NCBI RefSeq assembly: GCF_022662575.1
Contig: NZ_JALBFU010000010.1
Coordinates: 1 to 64,000 of the forward strand
Reading direction: 5' to 3'
Source of the DNA: Luteimonas aquatica
GTDB lineage: Bacteria > Pseudomonadota > Gammaproteobacteria > Xanthomonadales > Xanthomonadaceae
Length of the DNA stretch: 64,000 nt
Notes under the pieces: model-generated
The model's database searches: none
What the model was told of the DNA's origin: nothing
Seen by the model: only the letters and a program-made list of their open reading frames with translations
Made by a program: the position numbers and the translations under genes
Shown here: piece by piece, positions 49,232 through 58,242 of the stretch
How positions within the stretch are numbered: the stretch's first letter is position 1
Layout of the letters: every line of letters starts with the position of its first letter

Positions 49232-49900
49232 ATGAACGATCAGCCCCGTCCCCTTCGCATCGATTTCGTTTCCGACGTGTCCTGTCCCTGGTGTGCGATC
49301 GGCCTGCAGTCGCTGGAGCAGGCGATCGCCAGGGTCGGCGATGCGGCGCGCGTCGAGCTGCACTTCCAGCCCTTCGAGCTCAATCCGCAGCTGGCGCCGG
49401 AGGGCGAGGACGCGGTCGCGCACCTGCGCGAAAAGTACGGCATCAGCGAGGCGCAGGTGCGGCAGAACGGCGAGGCCATCCGCGCGCGCGGCGCGGAGCT
49501 GGGCTTCGTGTTCGACATGCAGCGCCGCCGCCACGTCTGGAACACCTTCGACGCCCATCGCCTGCTGCACTGGGCGGAGACCCAGGACCTGCAGCTGCAG
49601 CGCGCGCTCAAGCATGCCCTGCTGCGCGCCTACTTCAGCGAAGGCGAGAACGTCTCCGATCGCGACGTGCTGGCGCGCATCGCATCTTCCGTCGGCCTCG
49701 ATGCCGAACGGGCGCGCGAGGTGCTGGCCTCCGGGGAATACGCCGAGCAGGTGCGCGAGCGCGAGCGGTTCTACACCGGCAACGGCATCCACGCGGTGCC
49801 GTCGGTGATTTTCGACCAGCGCCACCTGGTGCAGGGCGGACAGCCGGTGGAGCAGTTCGAGCGCGTGCTGCGCCAGCTCTCGGCCGAGCCCGCGGCCTGA
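49232..49900 (+). CDS. DsbA-family oxidoreductase, FrnE-like
   Basis: The 222-residue protein has the thioredoxin-fold start LRIDFVSDVSCPWCAIGLQS with CPWC active site, the helical insertion of FrnE-type proteins, and the cis-proline region GIHAVPSVIFD. No signal peptide from ATG 49232, so it is cytosolic. A start nine codons upstream (49205) is possible. Related proteins act as disulfide isomerases or 2-hydroxychromene-type isomerases in stress responses. Confidence 0.9.
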   Translation: MNDQPRPLRIDFVSDVSCPWCAIGLQSLEQAIARVGDAARVELHFQPFELNPQLAPEGEDAVAHLREKYGISEAQVRQNGEAIRARGAELGFVFDMQRRRHVWNTFDAHRLLHWAETQDLQLQRALKHALLRAYFSEGENVSDRDVLARIASSVGLDAERAREVLASGEYAEQVRERERFYTGNGIHAVPSVIFDQRHLVQGGQPVEQFERVLRQLSAEPAA

Positions 49901-49907
49901 GCAGCGC

Positions 49908-50585
49908 TCAGTCGAGCAGGGGCGCGAGCGCCTGCCAGACGTGGTCGCGCAGCTTCGGCTGCGCCGCGGCGACCGGGTGCAGGTTGTCGTTCTGGAAATT
50001 GGCGCGATCGGCGGCGATGGGCTGCAGCAGGAACGGCAGCAGTTCGACGTCGAAGAGCTTGGCAAGATCGGTGTAGATCCGCTCGAAGCCCTGGGTGTAT
50101 TCCGGGCCGTAGTTGGGCGGGATGCGCATGCCCACCAGCAGCACCCTGGCGCCGACGTGGCGCGAGGCGCCGATCATGCGCGCCAGGTTGCGGCGCATCT
50201 CCGGCAGCGGCAGGCCGCGCAGGCCGTCGTTGGCGCCCAGTTCGATCACCACCACCTTGGGCTTGACCCGCAGCAGCTCGCCGACGATGCGCGAGGCGCC
50301 GCCGGCGCTGGTCTCGCCGCTGATGCTCGCGTTCACCATGCGCCAGGCCGGCTTCTCCTTGCCCAGGCGCGCGGCGGTGAGCGCCACCCAGCCCTCCTCG
50401 GCCGAGAGGCCGTAGGCGGCCGAGAGCGAATCGCCCATCACCAGCACGGTCGGCGCGCCGCTCGCGGCGGGCGCGGGCTGCTGCGCCTGCGCCGACAGCG
50501 CGGCCGCCAGCAGGACCAAACCAATGGCCCATTGAAACCGCCGGAGCCATGCCGCATAGCTGGGGTTCGTCATATAAGTTCTCAT
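49908..50585 (-). CDS. tesA: Acyl-CoA thioesterase I / arylesterase / lysophospholipase
   Basis: The 225-residue protein has a signal peptide (WAIGLVLLAAALSAQA) and the SGNH blocks VMGDSLSAAYGL (Ser), GANDGLRG and DNLHPV (Asp, His), as in periplasmic TesA. GGAG 8 bases before ATG 50585 fixes the start over longer and shorter options. It diverges from ybbA-ybbP, the same arrangement as in E. coli, which supports the assignment. It hydrolyses acyl esters and thioesters in the periplasm. Confidence 0.93.
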   Translation of the reverse strand: MRTYMTNPSYAAWLRRFQWAIGLVLLAAALSAQAQQPAPAASGAPTVLVMGDSLSAAYGLSAEEGWVALTAARLGKEKPAWRMVNASISGETSAGGASRIVGELLRVKPKVVVIELGANDGLRGLPLPEMRRNLARMIGASRHVGARVLLVGMRIPPNYGPEYTQGFERIYTDLAKLFDVELLPFLLQPIAADRANFQNDNLHPVAAAQPKLRDHVWQALAPLLD

Positions 50586-50616
50586 TCGGTTTTCTCCAAC
50601 TCCAACTTTGGATCGA

Positions 50617-50712
50617 TGCCATCCATGGCGCAAGATCACAACTCCAGAGCGCCCGGCCTGACCATCCCTGGCCAGGCGTTCAGGGCCGCAGCCGATGCCG
50701 ATAGGCCATCGG
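50617..50712. repeat. Dispersed repeat element, copy C, at the 5' end of ybbA
   Basis: TGCCATCCATGGCG (50617) followed 52 bases later by TGGCCAGGCGTTCAGGG (50669) repeats the layout at 41514/41565 (51 bases). Identity of the core is about 70 percent to copy B. The annotated N-terminus of the ABC ATPase lies inside it. Confidence 0.55.
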
Positions 50713-51413
50713 CCGAGCGCGGCCCTTCACCCGCAACTGAACCCCGCACCGCCCTGCACGTCGCCGGACTCGGCAAGCGGGTGTCGTTGCCGTCGGGGGA
50801 ACTGACCATCCTCGAGGGCGTGAGTTTCGGCATCGCCGCCGGCGACACCGTCGCGATCGTCGGCGCGTCCGGATCGGGCAAGAGCACGCTGCTGTCGCTG
50901 ATGGCCGGGCTGGACACGCCGAGCGCCGGCGAGGTGCGCGTGGACGGCGCGCCGATGTCGGCGCTGGACGAAGACGGACGGGCGCGGGTGCGCGCGGAGA
51001 AGGTCGGCTTCGTGTTCCAGAGCTTCCAGCTGCTGCCCTCGCTGACGGCGCTGGAGAACGTGATGCTGCCGCTGGAGCTGCGCGGCGACGCCGACGCCGA
51101 GACGCCGGCGCGGGCGATCCTGGGCAAGGTCGGCCTGGGCGCGCGCCTGGACCACTATCCGCGCCAGCTCTCCGGCGGCGAGCAGCAGCGCGTGGCGCTG
51201 GCGCGCGCCTTCGTCACGGCGCCGTCGCTGCTGTTCGCCGACGAGCCCACCGGCAACCTCGACACGCATACCGGGCAGGCGATCGTCGAGCTGCTGTTCG
51301 CGCTCAACGCCGATGCCGGCACCACGCTGGTGCTGGTCACCCACGACGAGCAGCTCGCCGCGCGCTGCGGCCGGCGCCTGCGCCTGGACAGCGGCCGGCT
51401 GGTGGCCCCGTGA
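50625..51413 (+). CDS. ybbA: ABC transporter ATP-binding protein (YbbA-like)
   Basis: The protein has Walker A GASGSGKST, signature QLSGGEQQRVALARAF and Walker B LLFADEPTGNLDTHT, the MacB/LolD/YbbA class that drives FtsX-type permeases; its permease follows with a GTGA overlap. The chosen ATG gives 262 residues, but the first 40 or so are encoded by a dispersed repeat and have no counterpart I know in YbbA. No start codon lies between the repeat and the conserved LHVAGLGKRV except rare ones, and no good ribosome site is seen. The true start is uncertain. Confidence 0.88.
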   Translation: MAQDHNSRAPGLTIPGQAFRAAADADRPSAERGPSPATEPRTALHVAGLGKRVSLPSGELTILEGVSFGIAAGDTVAIVGASGSGKSTLLSLMAGLDTPSAGEVRVDGAPMSALDEDGRARVRAEKVGFVFQSFQLLPSLTALENVMLPLELRGDADAETPARAILGKVGLGARLDHYPRQLSGGEQQRVALARAFVTAPSLLFADEPTGNLDTHTGQAIVELLFALNADAGTTLVLVTHDEQLAARCGRRLRLDSGRLVAP

Positions 51414-53968
51414 GACTTTCGCGCGGCGTGCCCGGGCTGGCGTGGCGGCAGCTGCGCCGCGACCTGAAGGCGGGCGACATCCGCATCCTGTTCGCCGCCC
51501 TGGTGCTGGCGGTGATCGCGGTGACCGCGGTCGGCTTCGTCACCGACCGCGCCGAGCGCGCGCTGGCGATCGAGGCCAACCGCCTGCTCGGCGGCGACGC
51601 CGTGCTGCGTTCGGATGCGCCGATCGACGGCGCCCCGCGCACGGCGGCAGGCGCGCCGGGATTGCGGCGGACGGAAACGGTGGAATTCCAGAGCATGATC
51701 CGCGTCGGCGCGGGCAGCGCCGCCAACCTGCGCCTGGGCGAGCTGCGCGCGCTCGGCGCGGGATTTCCGCTGCGCGGCGCGTTCCGCATCCTCGATGGTT
51801 CCGGCGAACACGACGCCCGCAGCGTACCCGCGCCCGGCACCGTGTGGATGAGCCGCGCCGGCGCCGACGCGCTCGGCGCCAGGCCGGGAGACGGCGTGGT
51901 CATCGGCAATCTCACGCTCAAGCTCGCGGCGCTGGTGACGCAGGAGCCGGACGCGGCGATGGACTACTTCAACGTCGCGCCGAAGGCCTTCCTCAATCTC
52001 GCCGACCTGCCGGCGACCGGATTGGTGCAGGAGGGCAGCCGCATCCGCTATCGCCTGATCGTGGCCGGCGCCGCGCCGGCGGTGGAGCGCTTCGTGCGCG
52101 AGGCGCGCGCCGGGCTCGCGCGCGGGCAGCGGCTGGAGACCATCAACGACGCGCGGCCGGAAGTACGCTCGGCGCTGGATCGCGCAGGGCGCTTCCTCGG
52201 CCTCGCCGCGCTGGTGTCGGTGGTGCTGGCCGCGGTGGCGGTGGCGATGGCCGCGCGCCAGCACAGCGCCCGGCACCTCTCGGGCGCCGCGGTAATGCGC
52301 TGCCTGGGCGCCAGCCAGCGCACGCTGGTGGGCATTCACCTGGGCGAGATGCTGCTGCTGGGCACGGCCGCGAGCGCGCTGGGCGTGCTGGTGGCCTTCC
52401 TGCTGCAATGGGCGGTGGGGGCATGGCTGGCGCAGGCGCTGTCGCTGTCGATTCCGCCCGCGGGCTGGATGCCGGCGGTGCAGGGCTTCGGCGTCGGCCT
52501 GGTGGTGCTGATCGCCTTCGCCGCGCCGCCGGTGCTGGCGCTGCGCCGCGTGCCGGCGCTGCGCGTGCTGCGGCGCGACCTCGACGCCGCCGAACCCAGC
52601 GCCTGGGCGGTGCTGCTGGCCGGATTGGTCGGCCTGGCGGCGCTGGTGTGGTGGAAGGCCGGCTCGGCCACGCTGGCCGCGACCATGCTGGCGGGCATCA
52701 CGCTCACTTTCGCGGCGCTGGCGCTGGTGGCGGGCCTGCTGATCCTCATCGTGCGCCGCCTGCGCCGGCGCCTGCGCGGCAGCCTGCGCTACGGGCTGGC
52801 CAACGTCAGCCGCCGTGCCGGCACCAGCATCGCGCAGATCACCGCGCTCGGCCTCGGGCTGATGGCGCTGCTGCTGCTCACCTTCGTGCGCACCGACCTG
52901 CTGGACCGCTGGCAGATCTCGCTGTCGGAGAACGCCCCCAACCGCTTCGTCATCAACGTGCAGCAGGACCAGGTGCGGCCGGTGCGCGCGTTCGTCGCCG
53001 AGCACGGCATGCCGGCGCCGACCCTGGTGCCGATGGTTCGCGCGCGCCTGCTCGAGCGCAACGGCCAGCCGGTGCGCGGCGAGGACTACGCGCAGCGCGC
53101 GGATTCCAGCTCTGACGAGCGCGTCGCGGACGACAACCGCCAGGCGCAGCGCCGCGCCGACCGCGAGTTCAATCTTTCCTTCGCCCGGAGCCTGCGCGAG
53201 GACAACAAGATCGTCGCGGGCCGCTTCTGGAGCGCGGAGCGGCGCCCGGCGACCCCTGAGCTGTCGGTGGAGGAGCGTTTCGCGCAATCGCTCGGCTGGC
53301 GGCTGGGCGACCGCATCGTCTTCGACATCGCCGGGCAGCGGCTGACCGGCACGATCACCAGCCTGCGCAGCATCGATTGGGAGAGTTTCCGGCCGAACTT
53401 CTTCGTGCTGGTCTCCCCGGGCGCGCTGGAAGGCTATCCGGCCAGCTACATCACCGCGCTGAGCGTGCCGCGCGGCGACAGCCGCTTCACCGCCGAGCTG
53501 GTGCAGCGCTTCCCGAACCTGAGCGTGATCGACATCGATGCGGTGCTGCAGCAGGTCCGTTCGATCGGCGACCAGGTCTCGACGGTGGTGCAGGTGGTGT
53601 TCTGGTTCTCGTTCCTGGCCGGCGTGCTGGTGCTGATGGCCGCGGTGAGCGCGAGCCAGGACGAACGCCTGCTGGAAGGCGGGGTGATGCGGGTGCTCGG
53701 CGGCAGCCGGCGGCAGCTGCGCCTGGCGCAGGTCTCCGAGTTCGCGGCCATCGGCCTGCTCTCGGGCCTGGTCGCGGCCATCGCCGCCTCGGCGCTGTCG
53801 GGCGTGATCGCCGCGCGCGTGTTCGACCTGCCGTGGGCGCCGAACTGGGCCCTGGCCGCGATCGGTGGCGGCGCGGGCATGCTGGCCGCCCTGTTCGCCG
53901 GCCTGTTCGCCACCCGGCGCATTCTCGATGCGCCGCCTTCGATCACCCTGCGCGAGCTCGACAACTGA
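51410..53968 (+). CDS. ybbP: FtsX-type ABC transporter permease (YbbP-like)
   Basis: The 852-residue protein has an N-terminal helix (ILFAALVLAVIAVTAVGFV), a large periplasmic domain, FtsX-like helices around residues 260-460, a second periplasmic domain, and a C-terminal FtsX helix set (about 720-840) ending TRRILDAPPSITLRELDN. The start is GTG overlapping the ATPase stop. With the divergent tesA this reproduces the E. coli tesA/ybbA-ybbP locus. The substrate of this exporter or mechanotransmission complex is unknown. Confidence 0.92.
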   Translation: MRLSRGVPGLAWRQLRRDLKAGDIRILFAALVLAVIAVTAVGFVTDRAERALAIEANRLLGGDAVLRSDAPIDGAPRTAAGAPGLRRTETVEFQSMIRVGAGSAANLRLGELRALGAGFPLRGAFRILDGSGEHDARSVPAPGTVWMSRAGADALGARPGDGVVIGNLTLKLAALVTQEPDAAMDYFNVAPKAFLNLADLPATGLVQEGSRIRYRLIVAGAAPAVERFVREARAGLARGQRLETINDARPEVRSALDRAGRFLGLAALVSVVLAAVAVAMAARQHSARHLSGAAVMRCLGASQRTLVGIHLGEMLLLGTAASALGVLVAFLLQWAVGAWLAQALSLSIPPAGWMPAVQGFGVGLVVLIAFAAPPVLALRRVPALRVLRRDLDAAEPSAWAVLLAGLVGLAALVWWKAGSATLAATMLAGITLTFAALALVAGLLILIVRRLRRRLRGSLRYGLANVSRRAGTSIAQITALGLGLMALLLLTFVRTDLLDRWQISLSENAPNRFVINVQQDQVRPVRAFVAEHGMPAPTLVPMVRARLLERNGQPVRGEDYAQRADSSSDERVADDNRQAQRRADREFNLSFARSLREDNKIVAGRFWSAERRPATPELSVEERFAQSLGWRLGDRIVFDIAGQRLTGTITSLRSIDWESFRPNFFVLVSPGALEGYPASYITALSVPRGDSRFTAELVQRFPNLSVIDIDAVLQQVRSIGDQVSTVVQVVFWFSFLAGVLVLMAAVSASQDERLLEGGVMRVLGGSRRQLRLAQVSEFAAIGLLSGLVAAIAASALSGVIAARVFDLPWAPNWALAAIGGGAGMLAALFAGLFATRRILDAPPSITLRELDN

Positions 53969-54120
53969 ATCGCCCGTGTTTGAGGCCTTGACGGCTCAGG
54001 TGATAGGGGATTTTATAAGTAGTTGATTATTAAGTGATAATTCCAGAAAGAGCGATTCGCAGGATTGGCCGGACGACCAATTGCAACGCTCGGGATGCTG
54101 GAAAAGGGAGAGGCGTAGGC

Positions 54121-54150
54121 TAGAATCGCCAGGACTGTCTGTGTCAGACA
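54121..54150 (+). promoter_or_regulatory. -10-like element and operator-like palindrome before the Cys-rich gene
   Basis: TAGAAT (54121-54126) resembles a -10 hexamer; TGTCTG-TGT-CAGACA (54136-54150) is a perfect inverted repeat just downstream, about where transcription would start. The upstream stretch 54000-54060 is notably AT-rich. Confidence 0.35.
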
Positions 54151-54187
54151 AATCGTTCAGGACAAGGCTCTTGCTAGGGAGGGGGCT

Positions 54188-54565
54188 ATGAAGAGATGGA
54201 TTTTGGCGGTGGCCTTGCTGGTGCTTCCGCAGTTTTTCGCGTGGGCGGATCAGCCCGGTGACTACAAGAGAGTCTGCCGGATGGACGATCCCTTCGTTTA
54301 CTGCACCGAAGGGTGCAAGGAAACCAAGGCCTGGAAACCCGCTCCGCCCTACGCGGGCGTGGGCTATATCCCGCAACTGGGCTACTGCCCGTTCCCGACC
54401 ACCAGTTGCTGCGACAGCTACTGCATCCTGCAGCCCTGGTCGACGGACGACTTCAACGATTACTTCCAGAATCGCGTGCGCATCTGTCCCAGGGCGCATA
54501 CCGACGGCAGCTGGGTGCCCAGGGACGGCCAGGGAAGCGCGGCGGATACGCCTTACTCCCACTGA
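54188..54565 (+). CDS. Small exported protein with eight cysteines
   Basis: The 125-residue product has a signal peptide (ILAVALLVLPQFFAWA). The mature part of about 105 residues holds eight cysteines (VCRM, YCTEGC, YCPF, SCCDSYC, RICP), so up to four disulfides and a compact fold are expected. It lies alone between its own promoter-like region and a strong hairpin. No family is recognised. The surrounding AT-rich pocket hints at a separate origin from the flanking housekeeping genes. Confidence 0.7.
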   Translation: MKRWILAVALLVLPQFFAWADQPGDYKRVCRMDDPFVYCTEGCKETKAWKPAPPYAGVGYIPQLGYCPFPTTSCCDSYCILQPWSTDDFNDYFQNRVRICPRAHTDGSWVPRDGQGSAADTPYSH

Positions 54566-54584
54566 CTTGACGCCCGCCATCGGA

Positions 54585-54621
54585 AAACCGCAGAGCCGCC
54601 GCACAGGCGGCTCTGCCGTTT
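54585..54621 (+). terminator. Strong stem-loop after the Cys-rich gene
   Basis: GCAGAGCCGCC (54590-54600) pairs with GGCGGCTCTGC (54606-54616), loop of five, extended by AAAC/GTTT beyond one mismatch and ending in TTT. It lies 20 bases after the stop at 54565. Confidence 0.8.
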
Positions 54622-54777
54622 CGGGGCGGACGCGTGGCGCGCCCGTCCGATCACGGTAGGATAGGGCGCGCCCTGCCCGGAGGATCCCTCTACGGGGAAA
54701 CGAAGTCCGTGCGGGCGCAACGCGCCGCCGGATGCCTGGAGCGGTGACGCTCACTGCTCCTGGAATTCATCCCGCCC

Positions 54778-55827
54778 ATGCCCGCGCCCAACGGCGATCC
54801 CGCGCTCGAAACCCTGCTGCTGCCCTTCGCCGACGGTGCCCTGGCCTGGCCCGGCGACGGCGCGCTGTTCCTGCGCGCGCGCGATGGCTGGCCGCTGCAT
54901 GCGCAGCCCCTGCCGGGCCTGGTCTGCGAGCAGAGCTTCAAGCCGGACGCGGACGCCTTGCTGCGTTCGGGACTGCAGGTGCGCGCGGCGGACGATGCCG
55001 CCTATCCGCTGGTGCTGCTGCTGCCGCCGCGCCAGCGCGAGGAGGCGCGCGCGCTGTTCGCGCGGGCGCTGGCGCGGCTGCGTCCGGGTGGCGTGGCGAT
55101 CGCCAGCATGGCCAACGACGAGGGCGCCAGATCCGGCGAGGACGATCTGGCGCGCGTCGCCGGCCCGGTGTCCTCGCGCTCCAAGCACAAGTGCCGGGTG
55201 TTCTGGACGCGGCCGCTGCCGGAAGGCGCGGCGGAATCGGAACTCGCCCGGCAGTGGCGCGCGCTGGACGCGCCGCGCGCGATCCTCGGCGGCCGCTTCG
55301 TCAGCCGCCCCGGCGTGTTCGCCTGGGACCGCGTCGACGCCGCCTCGGCGCTGCTCGCCGAACATCTGCCCGGCGACCTGCGCGGCCGCGCCGCCGACCT
55401 CGGCGCCGGCTATGGTTACCTCGCCGCCGAACTGCTGCGGCGCTGCCCGGCAATCGCGGCACTCGATCTGTACGAAGCCGAGGCGCGCGCGCTGGACCTG
55501 GCGCGGGAGAATCTCGCCCCGTTCGCGGCGCAGGCGGCGCTGGATTTCCGCTGGCACGACGTCACCGCCGGGTTGCCGGAGCGCTACGACGTCATCGTCA
55601 GCAATCCGCCGTTCCATGCCCAGGGCCGCGCCGAGCGTCCCGACATCGGCCGCGCCTTCATCGCCGCCGCGGCGCGGGCGCTCGCGCCGGGCGGGCGGCT
55701 GTGGCTGGTGGCCAACCGGCACCTGCCCTACGAGGCGGCGCTCGGGGCGGGCTTCGGCGAAGTGCGCATCGTCGCGCAGCGCGACGGATTCAAGGTGGTC
55801 GAAGCGGTGAAGTCGCGCAGGGCATGA
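54778..55827 (+). CDS. rsmC: 16S rRNA (guanine-N2) methyltransferase RsmC-like
   Basis: The 349-residue protein has a degenerate N-terminal methyltransferase-like half and a catalytic C-terminal half with the SAM motif AADLGAGYGYLAAEL and the N2-guanine signature VIVSNPPFHAQGR. The SKHKCRVFWTRP linker and the length match RsmC (about 343 residues in E. coli), which methylates G1207 of 16S rRNA. It overlaps rsuA by four bases (ATGA), joining two 16S modification enzymes in one operon. Confidence 0.9.
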   Translation: MPAPNGDPALETLLLPFADGALAWPGDGALFLRARDGWPLHAQPLPGLVCEQSFKPDADALLRSGLQVRAADDAAYPLVLLLPPRQREEARALFARALARLRPGGVAIASMANDEGARSGEDDLARVAGPVSSRSKHKCRVFWTRPLPEGAAESELARQWRALDAPRAILGGRFVSRPGVFAWDRVDAASALLAEHLPGDLRGRAADLGAGYGYLAAELLRRCPAIAALDLYEAEARALDLARENLAPFAAQAALDFRWHDVTAGLPERYDVIVSNPPFHAQGRAERPDIGRAFIAAAARALAPGGRLWLVANRHLPYEAALGAGFGEVRIVAQRDGFKVVEAVKSRRA

Positions 55828-56537
55828 ACGGCGCCAGGCCCGAAAAACTGCTCAAGGCGATCGCCAATCTCGGCTATGGCAGCCGCAAGGAGGTCGCCAC
55901 GATGTTTCGCGCCGGCCTGTTCACCGATGCGAGCGGCGAGGTGCTGTACGCCGATGACCGGCATCCGCTCGCGGACGTGCGCATCGAGGGCGAGCCGCTC
56001 GATCCGCCGCCGGGATTGACGCTGATGCTGCACAAGCCGGTCGGCTACACCTGTTCCACGCGCGATCCCGGGCGCGTGGTCTACGACCTGCTGCCGCCGC
56101 GCTTCCGGCGCCGCCAGCCCGCGCTCTCGCCCGTGGGACGCCTGGACCGCGACACCAGCGGCCTGCTGCTGATGACCGACGACGGCGCGCTGCTGCATCG
56201 GGTCATCTCGCCCAAGGCGAAACTGCCGAAAGTCTACGAGGCCTGCCTGGCGCAGCCGCTGCGCGGCGACGAGGCGGCATCGTTCGCCAGCGGCACGCTG
56301 CTGCTGGAGTCGGAGACCACGCCGCTGCTGCCGGCGACGCTGGAAACGCTGTCGCCGACCCTGGCGCGCCTGACCCTGACCGAGGGCCGCTACCATCAGG
56401 TCCGCCGCATGTTCGCCGCGGTCGGCAACCATGTCGAAGGCCTGCACCGCGATCGCATCGGCCGGCTCGATCTCGGCGACCTGCCGGCGGGGCAGTGGCG
56501 GGTGCTGACGGACGCCGAACGCCAATCCCTGGGTTGA
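55824..56537 (+). CDS. rsuA: 16S rRNA pseudouridine(516) synthase
   Basis: The 237-residue protein has an S4-like N-terminal part (EKLLKAIANLGYGSRKEV) and the RsuA catalytic motif GRLDRDTSGLLLMTDDG, with the nucleophilic Asp, then EGRYHQVRRMFAAVGN. This is the RsuA branch rather than RluB/E/F by its short N-terminus, but the exact target base is inferred. It is translationally coupled to rsmC. Confidence 0.88.
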   Translation: MNGARPEKLLKAIANLGYGSRKEVATMFRAGLFTDASGEVLYADDRHPLADVRIEGEPLDPPPGLTLMLHKPVGYTCSTRDPGRVVYDLLPPRFRRRQPALSPVGRLDRDTSGLLLMTDDGALLHRVISPKAKLPKVYEACLAQPLRGDEAASFASGTLLLESETTPLLPATLETLSPTLARLTLTEGRYHQVRRMFAAVGNHVEGLHRDRIGRLDLGDLPAGQWRVLTDAERQSLG

Positions 56538-56540
56538 TCG

Positions 56541-57026
56541 CTACGCGGCCGCGCCGACGTGCCGGCGAAGACGGTCGACCAGTGCCTCGACGTCGAAGCC
56601 TTGCGAGGCGATCGCCCTGGGAACGATGTGGAACAGCCGCGGCATCGGGTAGAGCAGGACGAACCGGTCGTTCTGGCGCCATTTGAGCACGTGCGCCCAG
56701 GCCAGCGTGCCCTCGCCGTTGCGGGAAGCGAAGCGCACGCCGTTCTCGAGCAGTTCCACCGTGAACGTCTCATGGATGGCGCGGTACTTGCGGTAGTGAC
56801 GTCGCGCCGTCCATGGCAGCAGCGCGAACGATCCCGCCGCCACCACGGCAATGCCGACCAGGCCGCCGATCGCGCCGGCCCTGACCAGCGGCGGCCCGAA
56901 CAGGGCCAGTGCGATCGCGGCCAGGGCGATGGCAGCCAGGATCGAGATCGACCTGGCGCCTGGCCTGGCAAACAGCCGCATCGCGTCGACGTAGTCCTGC
57001 TCCGAGATTCGATACTGGGCGGGCAT
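56541..57026 (-). CDS. YcxB-like membrane protein
   Basis: The 161-residue protein has two central membrane helices (ISILAAIALAAIALALFG; AIGGLVGIAVVAAGSFALL) and a C-terminal domain with FTVELLENGVRFASRNGEG, LAWAHVLKWRQNDRFVLLYPM and FHIVPRAI, the YcxB-like pattern. Function unknown. It is convergent with rsuA (three bases apart) and may share a transcript with the DUF1415 and yajQ genes. Confidence 0.85.
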   Translation of the reverse strand: MPAQYRISEQDYVDAMRLFARPGARSISILAAIALAAIALALFGPPLVRAGAIGGLVGIAVVAAGSFALLPWTARRHYRKYRAIHETFTVELLENGVRFASRNGEGTLAWAHVLKWRQNDRFVLLYPMPRLFHIVPRAIASQGFDVEALVDRLRRHVGAAA

Positions 57027-57064
57027 GGTCGGAATTCCTCGGTCGACGGTCGCCGGGTCGCCGC

Positions 57065-57607
57065 TCAGTGCGGATCGCGCCACAACGCTTCCCAGCCGTC
57101 GTGGCCGAGCTGGGTCAGGGTATCGAGGTTGCGGGAGACGATAGCGTCCGGGTCGGGAAACGCGGCCACCGCGCGCTCGACGCTGTCCTCGCGCAGCAGG
57201 TGCAGCGTTGGCCAGGGCGAGCGATTGGTGCAGTTGCCGATATCGTCGGCCTCGGTGCCGGCGAAGCGGTAGTGCGGATGGAAGCTGGCGACCTGCAGCA
57301 CGCCTTCCAGGCCGAGATCGGCGACCAGGGCGTCGGCTTCGTCCAGGAAATCGTTGTAGTCCAGGAAGTCGGCCAGCACGGATGGGTGCACGATCAGCGT
57401 GGTGTCGATCTCGGCGGCGGGGGTGTCGCGCAGCCGCAGCAGTTCCTCTCCCAGCGCGCCCAGCAACGCCTCGCTGGTCTCCGCCTCGCTGAGCACGTAG
57501 CGCACCTGGCCCTTGGCGACCACGGCCTTGGCGAACGGGCACAGGTTCAGGCCGATGACGGCGCGCTCCAGCCAGCGCCGGGTATCGGCGATGTGGTCGG
57601 GAGCCAC
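57065..57607 (-). CDS. DUF1415 protein
   Basis: The 180-residue protein has the conserved TRRWLERAVIGLNLCPFAK, TLIVHPSVLADFLDYNDFL, VASFHPHYRFAGT and NCTNRSPWPTLHLLRE motifs of DUF1415. The start is GTG 57607, two bases after the yajQ stop, so the genes are co-transcribed. Function unknown. Confidence 0.92.
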   Translation of the reverse strand: MAPDHIADTRRWLERAVIGLNLCPFAKAVVAKGQVRYVLSEAETSEALLGALGEELLRLRDTPAAEIDTTLIVHPSVLADFLDYNDFLDEADALVADLGLEGVLQVASFHPHYRFAGTEADDIGNCTNRSPWPTLHLLREDSVERAVAAFPDPDAIVSRNLDTLTQLGHDGWEALWRDPH

Positions 57608-57609
57608 GC

Positions 57610-58092
57610 TCAGTCGCGGAAGTTGTCGAACTGCAGCGGCAGCTCGAATTCCTGCCCGCGCAGCAGCGCCATCGCCGCCTGTAGGTCGTCGCGCTTCTTG
57701 CCGGTGACGCGCAGCTTGTCGCCGTTGATCTGGCTGTCGACCTTGAGCTTGGCGTCCTTGATCGCGGACTGGATCTTCTTCGCCAGGTCGCGCTCGATGC
57801 CCTGCTTGACGGTGACCTTCTGCCGCGCGCCGGCAAGGTTGGTCTCGACGTCGCCGAAGCTCAGGCAGCGGGCGTCGATCTTCCGCGCCGCCAGCCGCGC
57901 GCGCAGGATGTCGGTCATCTGCTGCAGCTGGAATTCGCTGGGCGCCGACTGGGTAACGACGGCCTCATCGCGCTCGAACTTCGCGTCCACGCCCTTGAAG
58001 TCGAAGCGGGTGGACAGTTCGCGATTGGCCTGGTCGATGGCGTTGGTCAACTCGTGCGTGTCGACTTCGGAGACGATGTCGAAGGAAGGCAT
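57610..58092 (-). CDS. yajQ: YajQ-family nucleotide-binding protein
   Basis: The 160-residue protein starts MPSFDIVSEVDTHELTNAID and contains STRFDFKGVDAKFERDE and VKQGIERDLAKKIQSAIKD, ending LPLQFDNFRD, the complete YajQ pattern. In Xanthomonas a YajQ protein binds cyclic di-GMP and affects transcription and virulence; whether this one does is inferred from the family. It is the first gene of an operon with the DUF1415 gene and diverges from the alcohol dehydrogenase. Confidence 0.95.
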   Translation of the reverse strand: MPSFDIVSEVDTHELTNAIDQANRELSTRFDFKGVDAKFERDEAVVTQSAPSEFQLQQMTDILRARLAARKIDARCLSFGDVETNLAGARQKVTVKQGIERDLAKKIQSAIKDAKLKVDSQINGDKLRVTGKKRDDLQAAMALLRGQEFELPLQFDNFRD

Positions 58093-58242
58093 GGCGGCGG
58101 GGAAATGGCGGCGGGGAGCGGAAGTAGACCACAGATGCCGCAGGAAGATGCAGGATCGGGCAATTGCGCTGCAGCAATCGTCAAGCCTCCTTGACGGTGG
58201 CCGGCGTTATGCTGCGGCTTTTCCGCAGCCGGAAGCCTCCCC

